Source: Rhodoligotrophos defluvii
Lineage (GTDB): Bacteria > Pseudomonadota > Alphaproteobacteria > Rhizobiales > Im1
Reading direction: 5' to 3'
Length of the DNA: 64,000 bases
Assembly: GCF_005281615.1 (NCBI RefSeq)
Contig: NZ_SZZM01000005.1
Span: 310,001 to 374,000, forward strand
A program made the position numbers and the translations under genes. The notes under the pieces are model-generated. The model was not told the DNA's origin, ran no database searches, and saw only the letters and a program-made list of their open reading frames with translations. Shown here piece by piece: positions 52,916 through 62,108 of the stretch (positions within the stretch are counted from its first letter, which is position 1; every line of letters starts with the position of its first letter).

Positions 52916-53873
52916 CGATCTTGCGCCCGGTTAGACGAGAGGCGAGCTGGCTCACGGCACCGCTCAGGCCGTCCCGCAGGAACAGTACGATCAAGATGAG
53001 CAGCACCGCCACGATCATCAGCCAACGCGGCCACAGATGGCCAATGAGATCCGCCAGCATCACATAGAAGCCGGCGCCCAGGAGCGCGCCAGCCGGTGAG
53101 CCCACCCCGCCGATCAGCGCCATGATGAGCAGCCTCTCGCTCATTTCGAGGTCAATGGCGCTGGGCGGCACGAAGCCGAGAAACAAGGTGTTCATGGCAC
53201 CGGCCAGGCTGGCGATCCCGCCGGCTATGGCAAAGGCCGCAAGCTTGTAGCGGCGGGTGCTGTAGCCGAGCGCTTCCGCCCGCCCCTCATTGCTGCGGAT
53301 GGCATCGAGCACCGAGCCGAGCGGGGATGCCCTGAGGCGCTGCACCAGCAGGAACGCCGCCAGGAACAGCGCCGCCAGCACGAAGTAAAGGACATAGGCG
53401 CTGGCCGATACGTTGTCGGAGACGAATTCGGGGCGCGGCACCCCGGACAGGCCATTCTCGCCGCCGGTATAATCGTTGAGCGCCAGCATGGCGAAGAACC
53501 CGGTCTGCGCAAATGCGAAGGTGAGCATGACGAAATAGACGCCGCGCCGCCGTACGATGAGGAAGCCGATCGGGATGGCGAGCAGGGCACCGCCAATGGT
53601 GGCGGCAATCACCGAAAAGCCGCTGCCGGCAGCGAGGTCGCGCAGCAGGATGCCGGATGCATAGGCCCCAAAGCCGAAATACAGGCCTTGTCCGAACGAA
53701 AGCAGGCCGACGCTGCCCAGCAGCAAGGCACAGCTCAGCGCGCCGGTCGCATAGACGATGATCTCGCTCGCCAGCGTCACCGAGGGCAGCACGAATGGCA
53801 GCGCCAGCAGGGTAGCGGCGACGAGCGCGGTAATGAGATCGGGAAAGCGGCGATGGCCGATCCTGTCCTTCAT
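52896..53873 (-). CDS. Branched-chain amino acid-type ABC permease (LivM-like)
   Basis: 325 aa from ATG 53873 (MKDRIGHRRFPDL), which overlaps the LivH-like stop by 4 bases. About nine membrane segments; LLLGSVGLLSFGQGLYFGFG and AGAMNTLFLGFVPPSAIDLE are LivM landmarks. The C-terminal tail is basic (LASRLTGRK). Confidence 0.87.
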   Translation of the reverse strand: MKDRIGHRRFPDLITALVAATLLALPFVLPSVTLASEIIVYATGALSCALLLGSVGLLSFGQGLYFGFGAYASGILLRDLAAGSGFSVIAATIGGALLAIPIGFLIVRRRGVYFVMLTFAFAQTGFFAMLALNDYTGGENGLSGVPRPEFVSDNVSASAYVLYFVLAALFLAAFLLVQRLRASPLGSVLDAIRSNEGRAEALGYSTRRYKLAAFAIAGGIASLAGAMNTLFLGFVPPSAIDLEMSERLLIMALIGGVGSPAGALLGAGFYVMLADLIGHLWPRWLMIVAVLLILIVLFLRDGLSGAVSQLASRLTGRKIDATTGH

Positions 53874-54733
53874 GCGCGCCCCATGAGACCTGTGGGCCGC
53901 AGCAGCAGCACGAGGGCCATGGCGGCATAGATCATCAGCTGTGCGCCTTGAGGCCACAGGCTCGCCATGACGGACTGGATGATGCCGATCAGCAATCCGC
54001 CGACCAAGGCACCGGTGAAGCTGCCGATGCCGCCGAGCACCACGACCACGAAGGCGATCGACAGCGCCTCCCTGGCCATGAACGGGTCGACCCCGCGCAA
54101 GGGGGCGGCAAGCGCGCCCGCCAGGCCGGCCAAAGCGCCGCCCAAGGCAAAGGCTATGAGGAAAACCTTCTTCACGTCGATGCCGAGCAGCCCGACCATC
54201 TCGGCGCTTTCCGAGCCGGCGCGCAGAATGGCGCCGAACCGGGTGCGCTCGATCACCAGCCACATGGCGATCGCGATCGCCGCGGCGACGGCCACGACAG
54301 CCAGCCGATAGGCCGGATAGACGAAGTTGCCGATCATCACGATCCCCGACAGGATCTCGGGCACGGGCACGTTCTGGCCGAGAGACCCGAAGATCATGAC
54401 GATGCTCTCCTGCAGCAGCAGCGCCACCGCGAAGGTGATGAGGATCTGGGCCTCGTGCGGCAGCTGGTAGGTATGCCGCAGCAGCAGCCGCTCGGCGATG
54501 ATGGCGAGCAGCGCTGCCGCCGCGGGGCCCAGCAGCAAGGCCCAGAGCATGCTGCCGGTGGCTTGGCTGATCGCATAGGCCACATAGGCCGCGACCATGT
54601 AGAGCGCTCCGTGGGTGAAATTCACGAAGCGCATGAGGCCGAAGATCATCGTCAGCCCGACAGCCAGCAGGAAATAGATCATGCCGATGCCGAGGCCGTT
54701 GAGGACCTGGAAAACCAGAAGCTTGATCGACAC
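53870..54733 (-). CDS. Branched-chain amino acid-type ABC permease (LivH-like)
   Basis: 287 aa, about eight membrane segments. LNGLGIGMIYFLLAVGLTMI and FGLMRFVNFTHGALYMVAAY are classic LivH. Ten bases after the binding-protein gene. Confidence 0.88.
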   Translation of the reverse strand: MSIKLLVFQVLNGLGIGMIYFLLAVGLTMIFGLMRFVNFTHGALYMVAAYVAYAISQATGSMLWALLLGPAAAALLAIIAERLLLRHTYQLPHEAQILITFAVALLLQESIVMIFGSLGQNVPVPEILSGIVMIGNFVYPAYRLAVVAVAAAIAIAMWLVIERTRFGAILRAGSESAEMVGLLGIDVKKVFLIAFALGGALAGLAGALAAPLRGVDPFMAREALSIAFVVVVLGGIGSFTGALVGGLLIGIIQSVMASLWPQGAQLMIYAAMALVLLLRPTGLMGRA

Positions 54734-54743
54734 CAGTGTCTCG

Positions 54744-55946
54744 CTATGCCGACATCTTGCAGCCGGTCTTGTCCGGCGCCAGGAACACCTTCTCCTCGCC
54801 CAGGATTTCGATGTAATCGTCGGGATCGGCCATTTCCGCCTTGGCCTTGCCGCGCATGAAGTAATAGGGCTTCAGCACCTGGTGGTCTTCCGGCCGGATG
54901 GTTTCGGTGCCGGTCAGCCCCTCATAGCTCAGACCTTCCAGGGCGGCGATGACGGCGGGAACGTCAGCCGTTCCGGCCTTGTTCAAGCCCTCCACGATGA
55001 TCTGGGTGACGGCCCATCCTGCCGCGCTGAGATAGTTGGGCACCCGCTTGTGGGCGGCCTCGAACTTCTCGCGGAACAGGCGGTTTCCGGGCGTGTCGAC
55101 CCCGTGCCAGTAATTCGCCCCGAAATAGACGCCTTCGCAGATATCCGGGCCCCAGGCCTGGAACTGATCGAGGGCGGTCGACCAGACCACCAGGATCTTG
55201 GTGTTGCGCTTCATGCCGAAGCTCACCGCCTGGCGCAGGACGTCGATCGTCTGGCTGCCGAAATTGCAGATGGCGAGGACGTCCGGCTCGGCGGCGATCG
55301 CCGACGTGATGAACCCGCTGTACTCGCGGTCGCTCAGCGAATGGTAGCTGTTGCCGATATGCTCGCAGCCGAGCTCGGTCAGTGTGGCCACCGTGTTCCT
55401 GAGCAAGCTTTCCCCGAACACATACTGGCCGGTGATGGTGTACCAGCGCTTCGCATCGGGATAGCGCTTGACGAACGGACGGATGGTGGCATTGGCCGCG
55501 CTGTAGGTTGCCACCGGCCAGCGGAACGAGGCCTTGTTGCAGTCGACGCCGGTCATCTCGTCGGCACCGGCCAAGTTGATGTTGACCCCGCCGCCGCGAT
55601 AGACCTCCTTGGCCACCGCCAAGGCGATCGCGCTGTTGGTTGTGCCGATGAAGTGCTTGATGCCTTGCTTCTGCATGGCTTCCTGCACCAGGCGGACCGA
55701 ACGTCCGGGGTCGCCGTGATCGTCCAGCAGAACATAGCCGAGCGGGCGCCCGGCGGCCTCCTTGTAATATTCGTAGGCAAGCCGATTACCGATCTCGACC
55801 TGCTCGCCGACATTGGCGAACACGCCGGACAGCGAGGTGATGACACCCAGATCGAGCTTCTCTCCCTGCGCGGCCGCACGCCCGATGATGGCCGGCATGG
55901 CGAGTGTCGCGGCGGCACCTGCCAGAATTTTGCGTCTTGTGATCAT
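54744..55946 (-). CDS. Branched-chain amino acid-type ABC substrate-binding protein
   Basis: 400 aa with a twin-arginine-like signal (MITRRKILAGAAATLAM, cleavage near AAAQ). Type I periplasmic fold: LDLGVITSLSGVFANVGEQV at the mature start, then YVLLDDHGDPGRSVRLVQEA. Such Tat-exported LivK homologues include urea and amide binders (UrtA, FmdD/AmiC types). Starts 77 bases after the FMN monooxygenase gene; a stem-loop lies between. Confidence 0.86.
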   Translation of the reverse strand: MITRRKILAGAAATLAMPAIIGRAAAQGEKLDLGVITSLSGVFANVGEQVEIGNRLAYEYYKEAAGRPLGYVLLDDHGDPGRSVRLVQEAMQKQGIKHFIGTTNSAIALAVAKEVYRGGGVNINLAGADEMTGVDCNKASFRWPVATYSAANATIRPFVKRYPDAKRWYTITGQYVFGESLLRNTVATLTELGCEHIGNSYHSLSDREYSGFITSAIAAEPDVLAICNFGSQTIDVLRQAVSFGMKRNTKILVVWSTALDQFQAWGPDICEGVYFGANYWHGVDTPGNRLFREKFEAAHKRVPNYLSAAGWAVTQIIVEGLNKAGTADVPAVIAALEGLSYEGLTGTETIRPEDHQVLKPYYFMRGKAKAEMADPDDYIEILGEEKVFLAPDKTGCKMSA

Positions 55947-55980
55947 GTCCGAACTCCCTTTCCCCATTTCTGTTTAACTA

Positions 55981-56015
55981 AGCCGAGGCTATCTCCCCTC
56001 GAGAAAGCCCCGGCT
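55981..56015 (-). terminator. Intercistronic stem-loop
   Basis: Arms AGCCGAGGCT and AGCCCCGGCT (one mismatch) around a 15-base loop, between the monooxygenase stop and the binding-protein start. There is no T-run after it on the minus strand, so it is more likely an mRNA-processing or attenuation hairpin than a full terminator. Confidence 0.35.
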
Positions 56016-56023
56016 GCTGCCGC

Positions 56024-57172
56024 TCAGCTATTGGCGGCCATCGCCGCAGGCTGCTGAGCGCCGAAGGGCTGCCGCAAGCCGCGGCTCTCGAGGATGGGCA
56101 GCACGTCCCGGATGAGGCGGTTCAGCCCATCGATGAAATCAACCCAGGTGCACAACACACCGTCGAGCCCTGCATCTGCGAAGGTGTGCAGCTGGTTCGC
56201 GATATCATCGGCTGTGCCCACGAGAATGTTGCCGCCGGCACCGGCCGCGAAGCGCTTGCGGAACTCCCGTAACGCGCTGGGATCGAGGATCTGTGTCTGG
56301 GCGCCGAGCCCGGCGGACCAGGCGTCCAGGCTCTCCGAGTCCTCCATTTCGACCGCATAGTAGTTGAGGTAGTCCTCGGCTTCCCTGCGCGTATCCCGCT
56401 GCACCACGGGGCAATAGGTCCACACCTGCACCTCGCGGCCGAACTGCTCGCGCGCGGTCACCTTGTATTCGTCGATCTGCTTGCGGATCACTGCCGGGTC
56501 GTCGGACTTGAGGATCACGAAGCACATGTCCGCGTGCTCGCAGGCGAAGCGAAGTCCGCGGGGTGAGCCGCCGGCATTCATGATCGGCGGGCGAGGCTGC
56601 TGGATCGGCTTTGGAAACGAAGCCCCCCGCACGACCTTGTAGAACTCGCCGTCGAAATCGAATTCCTCATCCTCGCGCCACATGCGCTCCATCACCTCGA
56701 GCCATTCCGCCAGATGATCGTAGCGCGCGTCATGCTCCTTCATGGGGGCGCCGAACATCTCGAGCTCGTGCTTGTTCCAGCCGCCGACGACATTCAGGCC
56801 GAAGCGGCCGTTGGAGATGATGTCGATGGTGGCGCACTGCTTGGCGCAGGTGATGGGGTGGATGGTCGGCGCATGGGATGTGGCGAACACGGCGGAATAG
56901 CTGGTGGCCTGCGCAATGCCCGCCGCCCAGGTGAACGGATCCATGACGATGCCGCTCGGATGGTTCGGCCGGCCGGGGATGTAGCTCTTCCAGCGGGCAT
57001 AGGCGACGATCGCCTCAAAGCCTGCCGCATCGGCCATCTGCGCGGTCTGCACCGAAGCGGGCCAGGTCGGCTTGTAAGCTTCCGGCACCAGGGTTTGAGC
57101 GCCGCCCTTGCCGTTGGTGCCAAAGATCCCGAGCTTCATTCGGTTGGCGTTGAAGAGGGGGTTGCGCGTCAT
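56024..57172 (-). CDS. FMN-dependent LLM monooxygenase (RutA/SfnG-like)
   Basis: 382 aa luciferase-like enzyme from ATG 57172 (MTRNPLFNANRMKLGIF). KQCATIDIISNGRFGLNVV and GWNKHELEMFGAPMKEHDAR are typical of RutA, SfnG and nitrilotriacetate-type monooxygenases, which insert oxygen into a ring amide or C-S bond with reduced FMN. The flavin reductase gene lies 32 bases upstream, forming a two-component pair. With amidase, NodB-type hydrolase and SDR genes upstream, an oxidative opening of a cyclic amide is plausible. Confidence 0.82.
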   Translation of the reverse strand: MTRNPLFNANRMKLGIFGTNGKGGAQTLVPEAYKPTWPASVQTAQMADAAGFEAIVAYARWKSYIPGRPNHPSGIVMDPFTWAAGIAQATSYSAVFATSHAPTIHPITCAKQCATIDIISNGRFGLNVVGGWNKHELEMFGAPMKEHDARYDHLAEWLEVMERMWREDEEFDFDGEFYKVVRGASFPKPIQQPRPPIMNAGGSPRGLRFACEHADMCFVILKSDDPAVIRKQIDEYKVTAREQFGREVQVWTYCPVVQRDTRREAEDYLNYYAVEMEDSESLDAWSAGLGAQTQILDPSALREFRKRFAAGAGGNILVGTADDIANQLHTFADAGLDGVLCTWVDFIDGLNRLIRDVLPILESRGLRQPFGAQQPAAMAANS

Positions 57173-57204
57173 GATCTGCGTGTCCTTTGATGCCGCCGTC
57201 GCCG

Positions 57205-57801
57205 CTAGCAGGCCTTGGCAAGCTCTCGCATCCGAATGAATTCCAGCACTTGCTGCGCCATCTTGCGCAGGCTTTCCGCCACGTGCGGATCGAGGCAGTC
57301 GCCGCTCTCCGAGAACAGTTTCTGCGTGGTGTTGATCGCGACGCCGAGCGGCACCGGCCAGCCACGCAGCGCGTGCACCATGGCGCGCAGGGCGGTCAGC
57401 GTGCTGCCGGTTGCCTGCCACCCGCCGGCGCAGGCAATGCAGCCGACGGCTCGCCCGTCCAGATAGGGCCGCCGCGGGTCGGCCGCGTCGATATAGTCGA
57501 TGGCGTTCTTGAGCAGGCCGGGCACACCACCGTGATATGACGCCGACGAGATCAGCATGCCGTCGCAGTTGTGCACCGCATCCTGCAGCAACCGCACGCG
57601 CGGGTCGTCCGCAAGGTTGTCGGGGTCGAACATCGGCAGGAGCAGGTCCGGACCGGCGATGACCGTGACCTCGACGCCCGCGCTGCGCAACTCCTCGACG
57701 GCAATGTTGAGGGCCCGCTCGGAGGTGGAGTTCTTTCGCGTGGTTCCGCCCAAGGCAAGCACTGACGATCGCCGTCTGTTGGTGATGGAGGTCTTGCTCA
57801 T
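57205..57801 (-). CDS. NAD(P)H-dependent FMN reductase (flavodoxin fold)
   Basis: 198 aa from ATG 57801 (MSKTSITNRRRSS). VLALGGTTRKNSTSERALNI is the FMN phosphate-binding loop; SSASYHGGVPGLLKNAIDYI is the family's second flavin contact. SsuE/MsuE-like; supplies FMNH2 to the monooxygenase that follows. Preceded by its own promoter (57874-57902) and a perfect palindrome, so this pair is probably under separate substrate control. Confidence 0.86.
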   Translation of the reverse strand: MSKTSITNRRRSSVLALGGTTRKNSTSERALNIAVEELRSAGVEVTVIAGPDLLLPMFDPDNLADDPRVRLLQDAVHNCDGMLISSASYHGGVPGLLKNAIDYIDAADPRRPYLDGRAVGCIACAGGWQATGSTLTALRAMVHALRGWPVPLGVAINTTQKLFSESGDCLDPHVAESLRKMAQQVLEFIRMRELAKAC

Positions 57802-57841
57802 GCTGCAGGCTCCATCACAGCTTTCCATTCTGCGTCAGATA

Positions 57842-57858
57842 GTATCGCAAAGCGATAC
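57842..57858. promoter_or_regulatory. Perfect palindromic operator
   Basis: GTATCGC-AAA-GCGATAC, arms of 7 identical bases. It lies just downstream of the predicted transcription start (about 57867) of the FMN reductase gene, a repressor-type position. The region 61079-61095 before the divergent SDR/iclR genes matches 13 of 17 bases. Confidence 0.6.
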
Positions 57859-57873
57859 GTCCGATTTGCAGAT

Positions 57874-57902
57874 ATTTAAGGAAAGATATTTCCGCTTGGC
57901 AA
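57874..57902 (-). promoter_or_regulatory. Promoter for reductase-monooxygenase-Liv genes
   Basis: Minus-strand TTGCCA (57897-57902), a 17-base spacer and TTAAAT (57874-57879). It sits in an AT-rich gap of about 120 bases between the NodB-type hydrolase and reductase genes, with the palindrome immediately downstream. Confidence 0.5.
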
Positions 57903-57923
57903 GACATTTTGCACCGCCGATTC

Positions 57924-58775
57924 CTAGGTATTCGCCGGGCGGACGGGGATTTTTCGGGCCACGAATGGCGGCTCGTGCGCCACAAACCAGTTCGCCACAT
58001 CGACTCCTTGCGCGAAGTAGACGTCAGGGAACCTCCGCGCATAGTTGACGAAGGCCCGAAGCAGATCGAGCCGTGAAGGCCTGCCGATGACCTGTGGATG
58101 CATCACCAGATTGAAGAGGCCGCCCCAGCGGTAGATCGCATCGAACTCGTCGGTCCACACCTTCAGGACGTGGTCGTTGGTGAAGATCGGGCGCGGGTTC
58201 TTGATGCTGAACAGGGCATAGGGCGCATCGTCCAGGCTCCAGCTCCAGGGCAGCTCGACGACGCCGGGCAAGCCCCCGCGCAGGGTCATGCGATAGGGAA
58301 AGATGCCATCGAGCATGGAGCTGTCGTACAGAAAGCCCTTTTCCTTCAGCAGCTCCGCCACGTGATAGCCCGTCTCGCCGGCGGGAGAGCGATATCCCTT
58401 GGGAACGATCCCAACAGTCCGCTTGAGGGCATCGAGGCCTTTCTCGATGGCTTCGCGCTCGCGCTCGGGCTCTGAGGGATCGACCCATTCGTGGAGGTAA
58501 CCGTGATGGCCGATCTCATGGCCCGCGGCCACGATCGCCTCCACCTTGTCCTGGTGGAATTCGGCGACCCAGCCGGGCACGAAGAACGTCGCGGGCAGCG
58601 CCTCTTCCTGCAAGAGCTCAAGGATGCGCGGCACGCCCACCAGCGCGCCATAGGTGCCTTGCGAAAGGACGCCCGGCCTGTCCCAATTGGTGGGGTCACG
58701 GCTCAGCCACAGGCTCTCCGCATCGAAATCGAAGGTCAGCATGACCACGCATTTGGCGCCATTCATCCAGCTCAT
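57924..58775 (-). CDS. NodB-fold hydrolase (polysaccharide deacetylase/PuuE-like)
   Basis: 283 aa. Catalytic motifs: TFDFDAES (Asp pair), HHGYLH (H-x3-H zinc ligands) and YRSPAGETG. No signal peptide, so cytoplasmic, unlike cell-wall deacetylases. Cytoplasmic members close to PuuE act on cyclic amides such as allantoin, consistent with the amidase and monooxygenase neighbours. Start ATG at 58775 follows GGGAGG; 23 bases after the amidase stop. Confidence 0.82.
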   Translation of the reverse strand: MSWMNGAKCVVMLTFDFDAESLWLSRDPTNWDRPGVLSQGTYGALVGVPRILELLQEEALPATFFVPGWVAEFHQDKVEAIVAAGHEIGHHGYLHEWVDPSEPEREREAIEKGLDALKRTVGIVPKGYRSPAGETGYHVAELLKEKGFLYDSSMLDGIFPYRMTLRGGLPGVVELPWSWSLDDAPYALFSIKNPRPIFTNDHVLKVWTDEFDAIYRWGGLFNLVMHPQVIGRPSRLDLLRAFVNYARRFPDVYFAQGVDVANWFVAHEPPFVARKIPVRPANT

Positions 58776-58798
58776 TGCATCCTCCCGGCGCAAACCCT

Positions 58799-60202
58799 CT
58801 AAGAAACAGACGCGAGAACCCTGTCTGAAAGCCAGCGGCCGATCCCGGCCAGTGTGTCGTCCGTGTGCTGCTGCCCGACGATCTGCACGCCGACGGGCAA
58901 TCCGCGCACGGCCAGCAGCGGCAGCGTGATCGCGGGCGAGCCCAAGACCGAGGTCCAGGCATTGAAGGCGGGCAGGCCGGTGGTGTGCGTGATACCCGAA
59001 TCCCGATCGGTATTGGCCATCAACGGCGCCGGGCCGATGGATGACAGGGTGATCAGACCGTCAGCCAAGGGCGCGATGGCGGCATGGGCGCGCCGGGCCT
59101 CCTCCCGTTGGGCAAGGGCCATGCGATAGTCGTCAATGGACATGCTCTCGCCCAGGGCCTTGCGCGACATCAGGCTTTCGCTGAGACCCGAGCCGAACTG
59201 GTCCAGCAGGTTGTTCAGGGTCCAGCGCAGCTCGTAGGCGCAGATGTCGCGGCACAGCACGAGGCTCGTGGAGATTGCCCGCTCGAAGGCTTCGATCAGC
59301 GGGTTGTCCCCGCGCCGGATGATCTCGACGCCGCCGCGCTCCAGCCTGTGCAGAAGTTGCTCGAAAGCAGCCCGGGTGTCCTCATCGAGGCTGGTCCAGC
59401 CCTCCGTTTCCGCCAGGATCAGGCGCCGCGGCACGACGGGCGGGTGCAGACGGTCGCCCCCGAAGAGACCGGGATAGCCAGGGTCACCGCCCGCGCGCTT
59501 GGCGATCTCGATCGACACGTGCCACATGTCTTCGAGCGATCCGGCATGCACGCCGATATGGCTCTGGCTGAAGGCGAGCCGTTCGCCGCGGTGAAGGGCA
59601 CCCATGGTGGGCTTCAAGGCATAATTGGCGCAGAAGCCGGCCGGCCGGATGACGGAGCCCACCACCTGCGAGCCAATGGCAGCCGGCACCATCCGCGCGC
59701 CGACCGCCGCCGCCGAGCCGCTGGAGGAGCCGCCCGGCGTGCGGCTAGGATCGAACGGGTTGGTGGTCGGGCCTGGGTGCGACATGCCGAGCTCGGTGGT
59801 GACCGTCTTGCCCAGGATGACCGCGCCGGCCGCCCTGAGCGCCTGCACGCAGGCGCTGTCCTGCTTGGGGAAGTTGCTCTCGTAAAGCGGACTGCCCATC
59901 TTGGTCGGCATGTCCCGCGTCATGAACAGGTCCTTGATGCCGACCGGCATACCGTCGATCGAGGACAGGGGCCGACCGGCCGTATAGCGCGCCGTGGACG
60001 CGTCGGCCGCGGCCCGCGCACCTTCTTCGTTCAAGGTCACCCAGGCCTTCACCACCGGCTCCCGCTCGGCGATGGTCTCCAGGCACCGCTCGAGATAGGC
60101 GCGAGGCGTGTCGCGGCCGTCAACGAATGCCGGAATGGCGTCGTGAAATGTCAGCTGGGTGAAGTCCTTGGGGCTGTAGGTGGCAGATTTGAGCACTGAC
60201 AT
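58799..60202 (-). CDS. Amidase signature family hydrolase
   Basis: 467 aa. Triad K90 (GMPVGIKDLF), S159 (TPGGSSSGSAAA) and nucleophile S183 (IGSQVVGSVIRPAG). The loop before the nucleophile (SQVVGSVIRP) differs from the SDTGGSIRIP seen in the other amidase here, so a different substrate is likely. Thirty-one bases after the SDR gene and in one run with the NodB-type hydrolase. Cleaves an amide formed or exposed in the pathway. Confidence 0.87.
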   Translation of the reverse strand: MSVLKSATYSPKDFTQLTFHDAIPAFVDGRDTPRAYLERCLETIAEREPVVKAWVTLNEEGARAAADASTARYTAGRPLSSIDGMPVGIKDLFMTRDMPTKMGSPLYESNFPKQDSACVQALRAAGAVILGKTVTTELGMSHPGPTTNPFDPSRTPGGSSSGSAAAVGARMVPAAIGSQVVGSVIRPAGFCANYALKPTMGALHRGERLAFSQSHIGVHAGSLEDMWHVSIEIAKRAGGDPGYPGLFGGDRLHPPVVPRRLILAETEGWTSLDEDTRAAFEQLLHRLERGGVEIIRRGDNPLIEAFERAISTSLVLCRDICAYELRWTLNNLLDQFGSGLSESLMSRKALGESMSIDDYRMALAQREEARRAHAAIAPLADGLITLSSIGPAPLMANTDRDSGITHTTGLPAFNAWTSVLGSPAITLPLLAVRGLPVGVQIVGQQHTDDTLAGIGRWLSDRVLASVS

Positions 60203-60233
60203 ATCCTCGGAGCTCGATGGCGGCAGGCGCTGG

Positions 60234-61001
60234 TTAGTGGCTGTTCAGCGGGAGATGGCGGCCGGCGAGCCAGCCGCCGTCGACGGCGATCACCTGTCCG
60301 GACACGAACGAGGCGTCATCCGAAGCCAGAAAGGCGGCGACGGCTGCAACCTCGTCCGTGAGGCCGGCCCGCCTGATGGGAACCGCATCGATGAAGGCGC
60401 GCCGATAGGCCGGATCGCCGTGGATGCGGGTGGTGGTCATGGGCGTGTCGATGGCGCCCGGCGCGAGCGCGTTCACCAGAATGCCGCGCGGGCCCAGTTC
60501 GGCCGCAAGCTGGCGCGTCATCTGGGCCACGCCAGCCTTGGCGGCGGCGTAGGCGGTTGTTCCGGGGTGGCCGGCAAGGCCGAGCGTCGACGAGATGCTG
60601 ATGATGCGTCCGCCAGGACTTGCGAGATGGCTCATGATGCTGCGGGTGACCCGCAGGACCGCGGTAAGATTGATGCCGATCATCCGGTCCAGCATCTCGT
60701 CATCGGTTTCGGCCAGGCTGCGGGCCTGGCCGATGCCGGCATTGTTCACCAGGATATCGATCCGCTGGAAGGCCCCGAGGCACGCGGCTGCCATGCGCTC
60801 GCCCGCCTCCTGCGCGGCCACGTCCAGCGCCAGGGCCTCGGCACCCAGATCACGCGCGATGCTCACCACCTCGGGATTGCGATCGACCAGCAACAGATCT
60901 GCTCCCTCGGCCGCAAACCGGCGGGCGATGGCCTCTCCGATGCCGCTGGCGGCACCGGTCACGATGGCGCTGCGTCCATGAAGCGGCCGGGTGCCGGACA
61001 T
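60234..61001 (-). CDS. Short-chain dehydrogenase/reductase
   Basis: 255 aa classical SDR. Cofactor loop TGAASGIGEAIA, NNAG, and catalytic Ser...Tyr-x3-Lys (ISISSTLG; YAAAKAG). VDRN after beta-2 suggests NAD(H) preference (Asp). ATG at 61001 chosen over GTG at 61004 for spacing from GGGAG. First gene of the minus-strand run; divergent from iclR. Confidence 0.87.
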   Translation of the reverse strand: MSGTRPLHGRSAIVTGAASGIGEAIARRFAAEGADLLLVDRNPEVVSIARDLGAEALALDVAAQEAGERMAAACLGAFQRIDILVNNAGIGQARSLAETDDEMLDRMIGINLTAVLRVTRSIMSHLASPGGRIISISSTLGLAGHPGTTAYAAAKAGVAQMTRQLAAELGPRGILVNALAPGAIDTPMTTTRIHGDPAYRRAFIDAVPIRRAGLTDEVAAVAAFLASDDASFVSGQVIAVDGGWLAGRHLPLNSH

Positions 61002-61078
61002 CACGCTTCTCCCATTGCGCGATTGGCGAAGCTGGATGCAGATCTCTTCACCTGCTGTGGCCGGACAAAAATCATTGC

Positions 61079-61095
61079 GTATCGCACCGTAATAC
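61079..61095. promoter_or_regulatory. Operator-like site between SDR and iclR
   Basis: GTATCGCACCGTAATAC shares 13 of 17 bases, including the whole left arm, with the perfect palindrome at 57842-57858. Located in the 226-base divergent region, 78 bases before the SDR gene. Confidence 0.5.
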
Positions 61096-61227
61096 TATAG
61101 GATTGCAAAAATCTACCGTGTGGCGCACCGCCCGTCAACAGGTCTGGTCGAAGCAAACACATGGCCTGTCTTTTTCTGCCGTGCCCCGGCACGTTTTCGA
61201 AGGCTCGAAGAGCGAGAATGGTGAGAA

Positions 61228-62052
61228 ATGAGCAGGACCCGCCAGCCATTCCGATCAGCGGAAGCGACTTCGCTGACGGCTGAAAGCGCGAACAAGGATT
61301 CGACGGATCGCCTGTTCGTTCAGTCTGTGGCGCGGGCATTTCGGGTGCTGGAAGGTTTCGCCAACACGCCCGAGCCCATGTCCTTATCCCAGATCGCCAA
61401 GGCCGCGGGTCTGGACAAGAGCGGAGCGCAGCGCCTTGCCTATACTCTGACCAAGCTGGGCTATCTCGAACAGGGCGCGGCCGGCGGGCTCGTGCCCGGA
61501 CGCAAGCTGCTGGAGCGGACCTTCGATTACTTGAAGGCCAATCCTCTGGTCAGCCGCGCGGTGCCGATCCTTGCGGAGCTGCGCCGCGACGTTCAGGAGC
61601 GGGTAGACTTGAGCCTGTTCGACGATCTCACCATGCTCTATCTGGTCCGCCTGCAGAGTAAGCGGGACAGCTTCTATGCCCACCTCATTGGCCGGCGCGT
61701 TCCCACATTCTGCACCTCTGGCGGGCGAGCCGTGCTGGCGAGGTTGCCGGATGAAAGGGTGCTCGACATTCTGGCCCGCTCCGACCGGAGGCGCATCACA
61801 CCCCGGACGACGGTCCAGCTGGAAGAGATCCTCAAGCGCATCGAGGAGGTTCGGCAGCTCGGCTATTCCCTGGCGCTCGAGGAGATCATGATCGGCGAGT
61901 TGGCCATCGCCGCCGCCATTGTGGACAAGGACAACAAGCCCATCGGCGCGATTCACGTGGCCGGCTCCCTGAGCGAATGGGAGCCCTCGGACTTCGCGAG
62001 GAAGTTCGGGCCCTTGGTCATCGCAGCGGCCAAGGCGGTGGGAACCGCCTGA
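61228..62052 (+). CDS. IclR-family transcriptional regulator
   Basis: 274 aa. N-terminal winged helix (ARAFRVLEGFANTPEPMSLSQ; KAAGLDKSGAQRLAYTLTKL) and C-terminal effector domain with SGGRAVLARLP and VAGSLSEWEPSDF. Placed between the two arms of the degradative cluster, with matching palindromic sites in both control regions. Likely controls SDR-amidase-hydrolase and reductase-monooxygenase-Liv genes. Inducer unknown. Confidence 0.88.
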   Translation: MSRTRQPFRSAEATSLTAESANKDSTDRLFVQSVARAFRVLEGFANTPEPMSLSQIAKAAGLDKSGAQRLAYTLTKLGYLEQGAAGGLVPGRKLLERTFDYLKANPLVSRAVPILAELRRDVQERVDLSLFDDLTMLYLVRLQSKRDSFYAHLIGRRVPTFCTSGGRAVLARLPDERVLDILARSDRRRITPRTTVQLEEILKRIEEVRQLGYSLALEEIMIGELAIAAAIVDKDNKPIGAIHVAGSLSEWEPSDFARKFGPLVIAAAKAVGTA

Positions 62053-62108
62053 TTTTTCCGCGGGCCACCGCACCGCGGCTCATCAACGGCCTTAAAGGGA
62101 GGACATCG

